From the NCBI GenBank assembly GCA_026125895.1, contig JAHCKG010000027.1, positions 1 through 57,585 on the forward strand: a DNA stretch of 57,585 nt. Reading direction: 5' to 3'. The stretch comes from Pseudolabrys sp. GTDB taxonomy: Bacteria > Pseudomonadota > Alphaproteobacteria > Rhizobiales > Xanthobacteraceae. The position numbers and the translations under genes were made by a program. The notes below the pieces were generated by a model that saw only the letters and a program-made list of their open reading frames with translations, made no database searches and was not told the DNA's origin. Numbering within the stretch: position 1 is the stretch's first letter; every line of letters begins with the position of its first letter. Below, in pieces: positions 9,287 through 17,348 of this stretch.

Positions 9287-11632
9287 ATGCGCACGCGCCC
9301 CGACCTCCCGCGCATGCAGAAGCAGGCCCCAACCCGGGCCCCGCTGCAACCGCCCGCGCCGGTCGCAAGCCCGGCGCCGATCGCCCCCCCGGCACCGGAA
9401 AAGTCCGCCGCCCGCAAGCCGCCGATGATGCGGCAATACGACCTGATCGAGCGGGTGCGCGCCTACAATCCGAACACCAACGAGGCGCTGCTCAACCGCG
9501 CCTACGTCTACGCCATGAAGGCGCATGGCGATCAACGCCGCGCCTCGGGCGATCCGTACTTCTCGCATCCGATCGAAGTCGCGGCGATCCTCACCGACCT
9601 CAAGCTTGACGATGCCACCATCGCTGCGGCGCTGCTGCACGACACGATCGAGGACACAGCCGCGACGCGCGGCGAGATCGATCAGCTCTTCGGCAAGGAC
9701 ATCGGAGCATTGGTCGAGGGCCTCACCAAACTGAAGAAGCTCGACCTCGTCACCAAGGAGGCCAAGCAAGCCGAGAACTTGCGCAAGCTGCTCCTGGCCA
9801 TCGTCGATGACGTGCGCGTGCTCCTGGTCAAGCTCGCCGATCGTCTGCACAACATGCGCACGCTCGCCTACATGCCGCTCGCCTCGCGGCGGCGCACGGC
9901 GGAAGAGACGCTGGAAATCTACGCGCCGCTCGCCGGCCGCATGGGCATGCAGGAGATGCGCGAGGAGCTCGATGACCTCGCGTTCCGCGAACTCTATCCG
10001 GAGGCCTATGAGGTCGTCACCGCGCGCCTCGGCGCGCTGGCCGAGCGCAACGCGCATCTCATCACCGAGATCGAGCAACAGCTCACCAAGAAGCTTGCCG
10101 ACCGCGGCATCACCGCGACCGTCACCGGACGCGGCAAGCGGCCTTATTCGGTATGGCGCAAGATGGAGCGCAAGGGCGTCGGCTTCGAACAGCTCTCCGA
10201 CATCTTCGGCTTCCGCGTCGTCGTCCAGACCACGGCGGATTGCTATCAGGCGCTCGGCATCGTGCATACGACGTGGCCGATGGTGCCGACGCGCTTCAAG
10301 GATTACATCTCGACGCCGAAGGCCAACGATTATCGCTCGATTCACACCACGGTGATCGGCCCGCGCAACCAGCGCGTCGAATTGCAGATTCGGTCGGTCG
10401 AGATGCATCAGATTGCCGAATTCGGCATCGCGGCGCACGCGCTCTACAAGGACGGCGTCGGCACTCCGACCGAGCTCTTGTCGCGTGAATCGAGCGCCTA
10501 TGCCTGGCTGCGCCGCACCATCGAGGCGCTGGCCGAAGCGTCCAATCCGGAAGAGTTTCTCGAGCATACCAAGCTCGAACTGTTTCACGACCAGGTCTTC
10601 TGCTTCACACCGAAGGGCAAGCTCATCGCGCTGCCGCGCAAGGCGACGCCGATCGATTTTGCCTATGCCGTGCATACCGACGTCGGCAACACCGCGGTCG
10701 GCTGCAAGATCAACGGCAAGATCGCGCCGCTCACCTCCGAACTGATGAACGGTGACGAGGTGGAAATCCTCACCTCGAAGGCGCAGCTGGCGCCGCCGTC
10801 GGCCTGGGAAGCGATCGTCACCACCGGCAAGGCGCGCGCCGCGATCCGCCGTGCCACCCGCGTCGCGGTGCGCGAGCAATATGCCGGGCTCGGCCGCCGC
10901 ATCGTCGAGCGCCTGTTCCAGCGCGCCAAGATTGCCTATTCGGATGAGAAGCTGACCGGCGCCCTGCCGCGGCTGGCGCGCGCCTCGCTGGAAGACGTGA
11001 TGGCTGCCGTCGGCCGTAGTGAACTCAAGGCGTCCGACGTCGCCCGCGCCATGTATCCGGATTACAAGGAAGAGCGCGCCGCGGCGGCGGCGGCGCGACC
11101 CAAGGCCGAGAGCGGCAGCGGCTGGTTCGGCCTGCGCAAATTCAAATCGCTGAAATTCAGGGTGCCGGACGCGAGCGGACCGGCCATCCCGATCCGCGGC
11201 ATCAATGGCGATCTGCCGGTGCATTTTGCGCCCGATGGCGGCGCCGTGCCGGGCGACCGTATCGTGGGCATCATGTCTCCGGGCGAGGGCATCACGATCT
11301 ATCCGATCCAGTCGCCGTTGCTCGCCGAATTCGAGGACAAGCCGGAGCGCTGGCTCGACGTCCGCTGGGATTCGGAAGACACGGTGCCGCGCCGCTATCC
11401 GGCGCGCATCACGGTGCAGTCGGCCAACGAGCCGGGCTCGCTGGCGCAGATCGCCCAGGTGATCGCCGAGCACGATGGCAACATCGACAACATCGCCATG
11501 ACGCGCCGCGCGCCCGACTTCACCGATGTGACCATCGATCTCGAAGTGTACGATCTCAAACACCTCAACGACATTCTGGCGCAACTGCGCGTCAAGCCGA
11601 TGGTGGCGAAGGCGGAGCGGGTGAATGGCTAG
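9287..11632 (+). CDS. bifunctional (p)ppGpp synthetase/hydrolase (Rsh/SpoT type)
   Basis: Makes and degrades the alarmone (p)ppGpp. From ATG 9287 it has 781 residues. Order: HD hydrolase domain (SHPIEVAAIL, LLHDTIEDT), RelA/SpoT synthetase domain (KRPYSVWRKMERKGVGFEQL, DIFGFR, NDYRSIHTTV), TGS domain (VFCFTPKGKLIALP), a helical region with an alanine-rich insert, and a C-terminal ACT domain. Both catalytic halves look intact. The first 47 residues are Pro/Ala-rich and not part of the usual family; the conserved protein begins at MMRQYDLIERV, so ATG 9425 is a possible start, though it has no ribosome binding site. Upstream GTG 9281 and TTG 9278 are also in frame. The neighbours rpoZ and pdxJ are the usual ones. 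Confidence 0.93.
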   Translation: MRTRPDLPRMQKQAPTRAPLQPPAPVASPAPIAPPAPEKSAARKPPMMRQYDLIERVRAYNPNTNEALLNRAYVYAMKAHGDQRRASGDPYFSHPIEVAAILTDLKLDDATIAAALLHDTIEDTAATRGEIDQLFGKDIGALVEGLTKLKKLDLVTKEAKQAENLRKLLLAIVDDVRVLLVKLADRLHNMRTLAYMPLASRRRTAEETLEIYAPLAGRMGMQEMREELDDLAFRELYPEAYEVVTARLGALAERNAHLITEIEQQLTKKLADRGITATVTGRGKRPYSVWRKMERKGVGFEQLSDIFGFRVVVQTTADCYQALGIVHTTWPMVPTRFKDYISTPKANDYRSIHTTVIGPRNQRVELQIRSVEMHQIAEFGIAAHALYKDGVGTPTELLSRESSAYAWLRRTIEALAEASNPEEFLEHTKLELFHDQVFCFTPKGKLIALPRKATPIDFAYAVHTDVGNTAVGCKINGKIAPLTSELMNGDEVEILTSKAQLAPPSAWEAIVTTGKARAAIRRATRVAVREQYAGLGRRIVERLFQRAKIAYSDEKLTGALPRLARASLEDVMAAVGRSELKASDVARAMYPDYKEERAAAAAARPKAESGSGWFGLRKFKSLKFRVPDASGPAIPIRGINGDLPVHFAPDGGAVPGDRIVGIMSPGEGITIYPIQSPLLAEFEDKPERWLDVRWDSEDTVPRRYPARITVQSANEPGSLAQIAQVIAEHDGNIDNIAMTRRAPDFTDVTIDLEVYDLKHLNDILAQLRVKPMVAKAERVNG

Positions 11633-11654
11633 GGTACGGCGCGTGCCCCATCCT

Positions 11655-11744
11655 CCGCTCATTCCCGCGCAAGCGGGAATCCAGAAAGACGAAACCCAAG
11701 GTGCGTGGTAAGAACTGGGCCCCCGCTTTCGCGGGGGCGAGCGG
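11655..11744. repeat. paired-palindrome intergenic repeat, family A
   Basis: Palindromes TTCCCGCGCAAGCGGGAA and CCCCCGCTTTCGCGGGGG sit head to head between outer inverted arms CCGCTC and GAGCGG. The element fills almost the whole rsh-pdxJ gap and ends 10 bp before the pdxJ start. Confidence 0.8.
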
Positions 11745-11754
11745 AAGATAAGTC

Positions 11755-12510
11755 ATGGCTTCTAAACTACGCCTCGGCGTCAACGTCGATCACGTCGCCA
11801 CCATCCGCAATGCGCGCGGCGGCGCCCATCCCGATCCGGTGCGCGCGGCCAAGCTCGCCATTGCCGCGGGCTGCGACGGCATCACCGCGCACCTGCGCGA
11901 AGACCGCCGCCACATCCGCGACGACGACATGGCACGGCTCAAGGCCGAGATCGACAAGCCGCTCAATTTCGAGATGGCGGCGACCGACGACATGGTCGCC
12001 ATCGCTCTGAAGACCCAGCCGCATGCCTGCTGCCTGGTGCCGGAGAAGCGCGAGGAGCGCACCACCGAAGGCGGGCTCGACGCCGCCGGCCAGCAGGCGC
12101 ATCTCAAGCCGGTCATTCACAAGCTCAAGCACGCCGGCATTCGCGTGTCGCTGTTCATTGCCGCGCAGCCGAAACAGATCGAGGCGGCGGCGGCGCTCGG
12201 CGCACCGGTGATTGAAATTCACACCGGCGCCTGGTGCGACGCGCTGGCCGAGCGCAACACCGCCAAGGCCGAAGCGGAGTGGCAGATGATCGTCAAAGGC
12301 GCGGAACAGGCGGCAAGCCTCGGTCTCGAGGTCCACGCCGGCCATGGCCTCGATTACGCCACTGCGGAGGAGATCGCGGCGCTGCCGCAGATCGCCGAAC
12401 TCAACATCGGGCACTTCCTGGTCGGCGAGGCGGTGTTTGAGGGTCTGGACGAGACCGTCAAGTTCATACGCGCCGCCATGGCGCGCGGCCGCGGACGGGT
12501 GAAATCTTGA
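11755..12510 (+). CDS. pdxJ: pyridoxine 5'-phosphate synthase
   Basis: Closes the pyridine ring from 1-deoxyxylulose 5-phosphate and 3-amino-2-oxopropyl phosphate to give pyridoxine 5'-phosphate, the last ring-forming step of the DXP-dependent vitamin B6 route. 251 residues with the family motifs [39 protein letters not shown] and [12 protein letters not shown]. It is a TIM-barrel protein of normal length. Its TGA stop overlaps the TTG start of acpS, so the two are translationally linked. Confidence 0.96.
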   Translation: MASKLRLGVNVDHVATIRNARGGAHPDPVRAAKLAIAAGCDGITAHLREDRRHIRDDDMARLKAEIDKPLNFEMAATDDMVAIALKTQPHACCLVPEKREERTTEGGLDAAGQQAHLKPVIHKLKHAGIRVSLFIAAQPKQIEAAAALGAPVIEIHTGAWCDALAERNTAKAEAEWQMIVKGAEQAASLGLEVHAGHGLDYATAEEIAALPQIAELNIGHFLVGEAVFEGLDETVKFIRAAMARGRGRVKS

Positions 12511-12926
12511 TCATCGGCCTCGGCTCCGACCTGTGTGACGCGCGCCGCATCGCCAAGACCATTGAGCGCCATGGCGAGCGCTTCCTCGGCCGCATCTTCA
12601 CGCCGCTGGAGCGCGCCAAAGCCGACCGCCGCAAGAACCGCGTCGAGACCTATGCCAAACGCTTCGCCGCCAAGGAAGCCTGTGCCAAGGCGCTGGGCAC
12701 CGGGCTCAGCCACGGCGTGTTCTGGCGCGACATGGGGGTGGTCAACCTGCCGAGTGGCAAGCCGACCATGCGGCTGACCGGCGGCGCCCAGGCCCGCCTG
12801 CAGTCGTTGCTGCCGGCCGGTCATGAAGCCCGCATCGAATTGTCGATGACCGACGAGGGGCCGCTGGCGCAGGCCATCGTCATCATCCAGGCCGTCCCCG
12901 TGGCCAACCCCGCGGATTCCCGCTGA
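12507..12926 (+). CDS. acpS: holo-[acyl-carrier-protein] synthase
   Basis: Transfers 4'-phosphopantetheine from CoA to acyl carrier protein. 139 residues. Metal-binding Asp8 (GLGSDLCD) and the Glu in [12 protein letters not shown] are both present, as is the C-terminal [11 protein letters not shown] segment. It starts with TTG inside the pdxJ stop (TTGA overlap). pdxJ-acpS-lepB-rnc-era is a classic gene string. Confidence 0.94.
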   Translation: MIIGLGSDLCDARRIAKTIERHGERFLGRIFTPLERAKADRRKNRVETYAKRFAAKEACAKALGTGLSHGVFWRDMGVVNLPSGKPTMRLTGGAQARLQSLLPAGHEARIELSMTDEGPLAQAIVIIQAVPVANPADSR

Positions 12927-13053
12927 GCACGATAAGTCGAACCCTGCCAAAGGGTTATATCCGGGCTGCGGCGATCTTCGTTGCACCGGTGAAACGGGGC
13001 CGCTACAAGATCGCCGGGGCCGGCATCGGTTTCATCCCAGGACGAAAGGCGCA

Positions 13054-13821
13054 ATGAGCGTGACATCCGACACCAAGAGGAAGGAAGGCGGCGTCGGCGA
13101 AACGATCCGCGTCATTTTCCACGCGCTGATCATCGCGCTCGTCATCCGCACCTTCCTGTTCCAGCCCTTCAACATTCCGTCGGGTTCGATGAAGGAAACG
13201 CTGCTCATCGGCGACTACCTGTTCGTCTCGAAATATTCCTATGGCTACAGCCGCTACTCGCTGCCGTTCTCGCCGCCGATCTTTTCCGGCCGCCTGCCGG
13301 CCGGCTTCCTGCCTGAGCGTGGCGACGTCGTCGTCTTCCGCCTGCCGCGCGATCCGTCCACCGATTACATCAAGCGCGTGATTGGCCTGCCCGGCGACAA
13401 GATCCAGGTCACCGGCGGCCAGGTGTCGATCAACGGAGTCACGCTCAAGCGCGAGCGCGCGCCGGATTTCGTCGAGACCGAAGAGTACGGCCACGACAAG
13501 GCGGTCAAGCGCTGGAAGGAAACGCTGCCGAACGGCGTGTCCTATTACACGCTTGACCTCGTCGATAACGGTTTCCTCGACAACACCGACGTCTACACGG
13601 TGCCGCCCGGCCATTATTTCATGATGGGCGACAACCGCGACAACTCCACCGACAGCCGCGTGCCGGAAGACCGCCAGGGCGTCGGCTACGTGCCGCTCGA
13701 GAACATCGTCGGCAAGGCGCAGCTTATTTTCTTCTCGGTATTTGAAGGCGAACACGCCTGGCAGTTCTGGCGCTGGCCGGTCGCCGTTCGCTGGAGCCGG
13801 CTGTTCACGATCGTCAGATGA
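13054..13821 (+). CDS. lepB: signal peptidase I
   Basis: Removes signal peptides from secreted proteins at the outer face of the inner membrane. 255 residues. A single N-terminal transmembrane segment (about 18-36) is followed by IPSGSMKETL with nucleophile Ser45 and DYIKRVIGLPGD with general-base Lys107. Box E (MGDNRDNSTDSR) is intact. The ATG follows AGGACGAAAGG. Its stop overlaps the rnc start (ATGA), indicating translational coupling. Confidence 0.96.
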   Translation: MSVTSDTKRKEGGVGETIRVIFHALIIALVIRTFLFQPFNIPSGSMKETLLIGDYLFVSKYSYGYSRYSLPFSPPIFSGRLPAGFLPERGDVVVFRLPRDPSTDYIKRVIGLPGDKIQVTGGQVSINGVTLKRERAPDFVETEEYGHDKAVKRWKETLPNGVSYYTLDLVDNGFLDNTDVYTVPPGHYFMMGDNRDNSTDSRVPEDRQGVGYVPLENIVGKAQLIFFSVFEGEHAWQFWRWPVAVRWSRLFTIVR

Positions 13822-14531
13822 GCCGCAAGGTCAAAGACTATTCGGCCCTCGAGGAGAGGATCGGTTACAGCTTTGCCGACAAGACGCTGCTCGACCGCGC
13901 GCTGACACACATCTCGGCGCTGTCGGGCGGCCCGCAGAACCGCGTCTCCAGCTACCAGCGTCTGGAGTTTCTCGGCGATCACGTGCTGGGTCTCGTCATC
14001 TCCGACATGCTCTATCGCACGTTCGCCAAGGCCAACGAGGGGGAGCTGTCGAAGCGACTCGCCGATCTGGTGCGTAAGGAAACCTGTGCCGCGGTCGCCA
14101 AGGAGATGGATCTTGGGCCGGCGCTGAGGCTCGGCAATTCCGAAGCGCATGCCGGCGGCCGCTTGCGCGCCACCATTCTTGCCGATGCCTGCGAAGGGCT
14201 GGTCGGCGCCGTCTTCGTCGATGGCGGTTATCCGGCGGCCGAGGCGTTGATCGCCAAGTTCTGGCAGGACCGCATGCTCAAGTCGGTCAAGCCGCTGCGC
14301 GACGCCAAGACGATGTTGCAGGAATGGGCGCAGGCGAGGGGACTTCCGACGCCGGCCTACAAGGAGATCGGCCGTACCGGGCCGCATCACGATCCCGAAT
14401 TCAAGGTGGCGGTGAGCCTGCCGGATCGGCCGCAGGCCGAAGGGCTCGGCGCCTCGAAACGCGCCGCCGAACAGGCGGCCGCTGCGGCGATGCTGACCAG
14501 CGTCGGCGTCAAGCTGGACAAGGTTACATGA
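13818..14531 (+). CDS. rnc: ribonuclease III
   Basis: Cleaves double-stranded RNA in rRNA maturation and mRNA control. 237 residues. The signature YQRLEFLGDHVLGL has the catalytic acidic residues, and the second acidic pair lies in ADACEGLVGAVFVDGG. The dsRNA-binding domain occupies about residues 160-232 and ends with AAEQAAAAAML. It overlaps lepB and era by 4 bp at each end. Confidence 0.96.
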   Translation: MSRKVKDYSALEERIGYSFADKTLLDRALTHISALSGGPQNRVSSYQRLEFLGDHVLGLVISDMLYRTFAKANEGELSKRLADLVRKETCAAVAKEMDLGPALRLGNSEAHAGGRLRATILADACEGLVGAVFVDGGYPAAEALIAKFWQDRMLKSVKPLRDAKTMLQEWAQARGLPTPAYKEIGRTGPHHDPEFKVAVSLPDRPQAEGLGASKRAAEQAAAAAMLTSVGVKLDKVT

Positions 14532-15436
14532 CTGACGAACAAGGGACGCGCTGCGGTTTCGTCGCGCTGATCGGCGCGCCGAACGCCGGCAAATCGACTT
14601 TGCTCAATGCCATGGTCGGCTCCAAGGTGACCATCGTTTCGCACAAGGTGCAGACGACGCGGGCGCTGATCCGCGGCATCACCATCCACGACAAGTCGCA
14701 GATCATTTTCGTCGATACGCCAGGCATCTTCGCGCCGAAGCGCCGTCTCGACCGCGCCATGGTGACGACGGCCTGGAGCGGGGCGCACGAGGCCGATCTC
14801 ACCGCGGTGCTGATCGACGCGCGCAAGGGCCTCGATGAGGACAATGAAGCGATCCTCGACCAGCTCAAGGAGGTGAAGGGGCCGAAGATCCTGATCCTCA
14901 ACAAGATCGACGTGGTGCCGCGCGACAGCTTGTTGGGGCTGGCCAAGGCCGCCAACGAAAAAGCCAAGTTCGAGGCGACCTTCATGGTCTCGGCCTTGAA
15001 GAGCGACGGCGTCGTCGATCTCAAGTCCTGGCTCGCCGGACGCATGCCGGCAGGGCCGTGGCTCTATCCGGAGGACCAGATCGCCGACGCGCCGCTGCGC
15101 CAGCTCGCCGCGGAAATCACGCGCGAGAAACTGTTCGAGCGGCTGCACCAGGAGCTGCCGTATCACTCGACCGTCGAGACCGAACAGTGGAAGGAGTTGC
15201 GCGGCGGCGACGTTCGTATCGAGCAGACGATCTATGTCGAGCGCGAAAGCCAGCGCAAGATCGTCATCGGTAAAGGCGGGCAGACGCTGAAAGCGATCGG
15301 CGAAGCCGCGCGCAAGGAGATCGCCGACATCGCCGACGCCAAGGTGCACCTGTTCCTGTTCGTCAAGGTTCGCGAGGGCTGGGGCGACGACCCGGAGCGC
15401 TACCGCGCCATGGGGCTGGAGTTTCCGAGGGAGTGA
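14528..15436 (+). CDS. era: GTPase Era
   Basis: GTPase that binds the 3' end of 16S rRNA and checks small-subunit assembly. 302 residues from ATG 14528, which overlaps the rnc stop. The G motifs are complete: GAPNAGKST, DTPGIF, NKIDVV and SAL. A C-terminal KH domain (about 205-290) contains KIVIGKGGQTLKAIG, the RNA-binding loop. A longer in-frame extension into rnc exists but has no support. Confidence 0.96.
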   Translation: MTDEQGTRCGFVALIGAPNAGKSTLLNAMVGSKVTIVSHKVQTTRALIRGITIHDKSQIIFVDTPGIFAPKRRLDRAMVTTAWSGAHEADLTAVLIDARKGLDEDNEAILDQLKEVKGPKILILNKIDVVPRDSLLGLAKAANEKAKFEATFMVSALKSDGVVDLKSWLAGRMPAGPWLYPEDQIADAPLRQLAAEITREKLFERLHQELPYHSTVETEQWKELRGGDVRIEQTIYVERESQRKIVIGKGGQTLKAIGEAARKEIADIADAKVHLFLFVKVREGWGDDPERYRAMGLEFPRE

Positions 15437-15439
15437 CTT

Positions 15440-15570
15440 GTCGTCCCCGCGAAGGCGGGGACCCATACGTCGCAGCGATCCCTTGTGGCACAGTGTGAAT
15501 CGGCTTTTATTCGAGAATACGCGACGTCGCTAGCTCAGGGGCTATGGGTCCCCGCCTTCGCGGGGACGAC
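15440..15570. repeat. paired-palindrome intergenic repeat, family A variant with 28-bp perfect arms
   Basis: Bases 15440-15467 and 15543-15570 are exact reverse complements over 28 nt. Each arm is itself a hairpin (GTCCCCGCGAAGGCGGGGAC core). The 75-bp centre shows no ORF. The element occupies the era-recO gap and ends 6 bp before the recO ATG, so it could sequester the ribosome binding region. Confidence 0.88.
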
Positions 15571-15576
15571 ACAAAC

Positions 15577-16311
15577 ATGCAATGGACCGATGAAGGCATC
15601 GTGATTGGCGTGCGCCGGCATGGAGAGGCTTCCGCCATCCTCGAGCTGATGACGCGCGCGCACGGCCGCCATCTCGGCATGGTGCGCGGCGGCTCCGGCT
15701 CGCGCATGAAGCCGGTGCTACAGCCCGGCAACAGCGTGTCGGTGAACTGGCGGGCACGGCTCGAGGATCATCTCGGCAACTTTACCGTCGAGCCGCTCAA
15801 GCAGCGCGCCTCGAACTATTTCGGTTCGCCGCACGCCATCTACGGCGTCTCGCACCTCGCCGCCCTGATGCGGCTGCTGCCCGAGCGTGATCCGCACGAG
15901 GGCCTGTTCAACGAATTCGAGACGATCCTCGATCACCTGGAGGATGCGGCATGGGCGGCGCCGCAGGTGGCGCGGTTCGAGATGCAATTGTTGTCAGAAC
16001 TCGGCTTCGGTCTCGATCTCGGCGAATGCGCCGCGACCGGCGCCACCGAGGATCTGGTCTATGTGTCGCCGAAGTCCGGCCGTGCGGTGTCGCGCGAAGC
16101 CGGCGCGCCTTATGCCGACCGCATGTTCAAGCTGCCGGCCTTCCTCACCGATCCGTCGCGCGGCGCATCGGGCCGCGATCTCGACGACGGCTTCAAACTG
16201 ACCGGTTTCTTCCTCGCCCGTCACGTGCTGGAGCCGCGCGGCATGCAGCTTGCCGACGAGCGCATGCATTTCCTTGCGGCGCTGGCGCGCGCGCTGCCCA
16301 ACGTCGCCTAG
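15577..16311 (+). CDS. recO: DNA repair protein RecO
   Basis: Works with RecR to load RecA on single-stranded DNA covered with SSB. 244 residues from ATG 15577 ([11 protein letters not shown]). An N-terminal OB fold ([31 protein letters not shown]) is followed by the helical domain with [15 protein letters not shown]. The zinc cysteines of some RecO proteins are absent, as usual in this group. A frame extension to 15544 would be translated from the repeat (MGPRLRGDD) and is judged spurious. Confidence 0.93.
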   Translation: MQWTDEGIVIGVRRHGEASAILELMTRAHGRHLGMVRGGSGSRMKPVLQPGNSVSVNWRARLEDHLGNFTVEPLKQRASNYFGSPHAIYGVSHLAALMRLLPERDPHEGLFNEFETILDHLEDAAWAAPQVARFEMQLLSELGFGLDLGECAATGATEDLVYVSPKSGRAVSREAGAPYADRMFKLPAFLTDPSRGASGRDLDDGFKLTGFFLARHVLEPRGMQLADERMHFLAALARALPNVA

Positions 16312-16330
16312 TCTTTCGTGCCAATAGAAA

Positions 16331-16360
16331 ACGGCCCGATGTCGCCACCGGGCCGTCTTT
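16331..16360. terminator. bidirectional terminator between recO and a secreted-peptide gene
   Basis: Stem ACGGCCCG (16331-16338) pairs with CGGGCCGT (16349-16356). It is followed by TCTTTG on the plus strand and by TTTTCTATT on the minus strand. It can end recO and the convergent 76-residue peptide gene. Confidence 0.75.
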
Positions 16361-16378
16361 GATACGTCGGAGCGCCGA

Positions 16379-16609
16379 TTACCAGACGCGGCGGCAGACG
16401 CGGTTGATGCGGCAGACGCGGCGGCCGTTGGGCGCGATACGGCAAACGCGCACGCTGCGGCAGCGCACGGCAGTCTGCTCGACGAGCGAGGCCGCAACGC
16501 CCGCGGTGCTCAGCCCGGCAGCGCCGGTCGAAACGGGGGCGGCCGAGGCCGCAGTGGCCGTCAGGCCAACACCCAGGGCGAACAGAGCGGTCAGCGCAAG
16601 CTTACGCAT
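16379..16609 (-). CDS. small secreted Cys/Arg-rich protein (paralogue 1)
   Basis: A 76-residue protein with a clear Sec signal peptide (cleavage predicted after TAASA, residue 23) and a mature part of about 53 residues. The last 27 residues are very basic, with four cysteines at 50, 56, 66 and 72, i.e. C-x5-C-x9-C-x5-C. They contain VRCRSVRVCR and RVCRRVW. It is clearly related to the next gene upstream (16805-17044): same signal peptide length, same cysteine frame, same end. GGAGGA lies 7 nt before the ATG at 16609, which fixes the start. I do not recognise a named family. Two disulfides in the oxidising periplasm are a reasonable inference; the function is unknown. Confidence 0.8.
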   Translation of the reverse strand: MRKLALTALFALGVGLTATAASAAPVSTGAAGLSTAGVAASLVEQTAVRCRSVRVCRIAPNGRRVCRINRVCRRVW

Positions 16610-16757
16610 TGATATTTCCTCCGGTTGCAGTTCCAGTTGGTTGGACGAGACATTCAATCGTCGCCGCTCATGACGGCGCCGGCCGAATTGGGACTCGCTA
16701 CGACAGACTATAGCGCTGCGCCTTAACGGCGTTGCGCGGCCACGCGTAAAAACTGTG

Positions 16758-16788
16758 AAAAAACGGCCCGGGTTTCCCCGGGCCGTTT
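16758..16788 (-). terminator. strong Rho-independent terminator of the 79-residue peptide gene
   Basis: A perfect 12-bp stem (16761-16772 with 16777-16788, loop TTTC) ends in six T on the minus strand (16758-16763). It separates the two paralogous peptide genes, so each is probably its own transcription unit. Confidence 0.88.
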
Positions 16789-16804
16789 GAACATTTGGTG
16801 GTGC

Positions 16805-17044
16805 TTACCAGCCGCGGCGGCAGACGCGCTCCCAGTGGCAGCGGCGGCCATAGGGCGTCCAGCGGCAGACCCGCACCGAGCGGCAGCGCACGCGATGACG
16901 CGGGCGGTAATAGTACTGGGCCTGGTCGACCATGCTCTGGCCGGCGACGGCGCCGTTGATGGCCGAGATCGGCGTGGCGCTGGCCGGTGCAGCGGCGAGC
17001 CCGAGACCGATGGCGAAAAGGGACGACAGGATCAATGCGCGCAT
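16805..17044 (-). CDS. small secreted Cys/Arg-rich protein (paralogue 2)
   Basis: A 79-residue protein with a Sec signal peptide (cleavage predicted after APASA, residue 23). The mature part has a tyrosine/arginine patch (YYYRPRHR) and then four cysteines at 54, 60, 69 and 75, i.e. C-x5-C-x8-C-x5-C. It shares RCRSVRVCR, GRR and RVCRRxW with paralogue 1. GGAGGA lies 6 nt before the ATG at 17044. It has its own terminator. No family name is recognised; cationic charge and paired cysteines suggest a folded periplasmic or exported peptide, but its job is unknown. Confidence 0.8.
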   Translation of the reverse strand: MRALILSSLFAIGLGLAAAPASATPISAINGAVAGQSMVDQAQYYYRPRHRVRCRSVRVCRWTPYGRRCHWERVCRRGW

Positions 17045-17348
17045 GTCAGTTTCCTCCGATGGTCGCCGCCACGATGGCGACGCTGAATGCCGAGATTGCG
17101 ATCATTGCCGGTTCGCGGCCCGACCGGCTGTGATTGAGATCACAGGAACCGAGTTGCTTTGCCGTGGCCGTCGCGGCGGTATCAAGGGCTCCGGGGTAGG
17201 GGCCGGGGCCTGATGACCGCCGCGGGTGCCGGCGGAAGAACGCGGTTCCCAAGGCTAAGTTCAGACGGTAGCCCCTGAATTTCGAAGATTCTCTGGCTGG
17301 CGCGTTCATCGCTTGTTCATCGGCGGTGGCCGCAGTACCACCCCCGGC
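17045..17348. other. divergent intergenic region, secreted peptide gene / parC
   Basis: About 300 bases. It must contain the minus-strand promoter of the 79-residue peptide and the plus-strand promoter of parC. No confident promoter, RNA motif or extra ORF is seen. An in-frame TTG at 17313 could lengthen ParC by 12 residues but lacks support. Confidence 0.5.

Noticed and set aside
9224-11662. Long ORF of about 812 codons on the minus strand opposite rsh
   Set aside because: A GC-rich shadow frame. The plus strand carries all Rsh motifs, and the reverse product is His/Arg/Asp-rich with no family features. The same applies to long frames opposite parC (17445-19877), the antiporter (20201-22567) and hppA (50695-52815).
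15544-15576. In-frame extension of RecO beginning MGPRLRGDD
   Set aside because: It is translated from the arm of a family A repeat. The conserved RecO N-terminus starts at ATG 15577.
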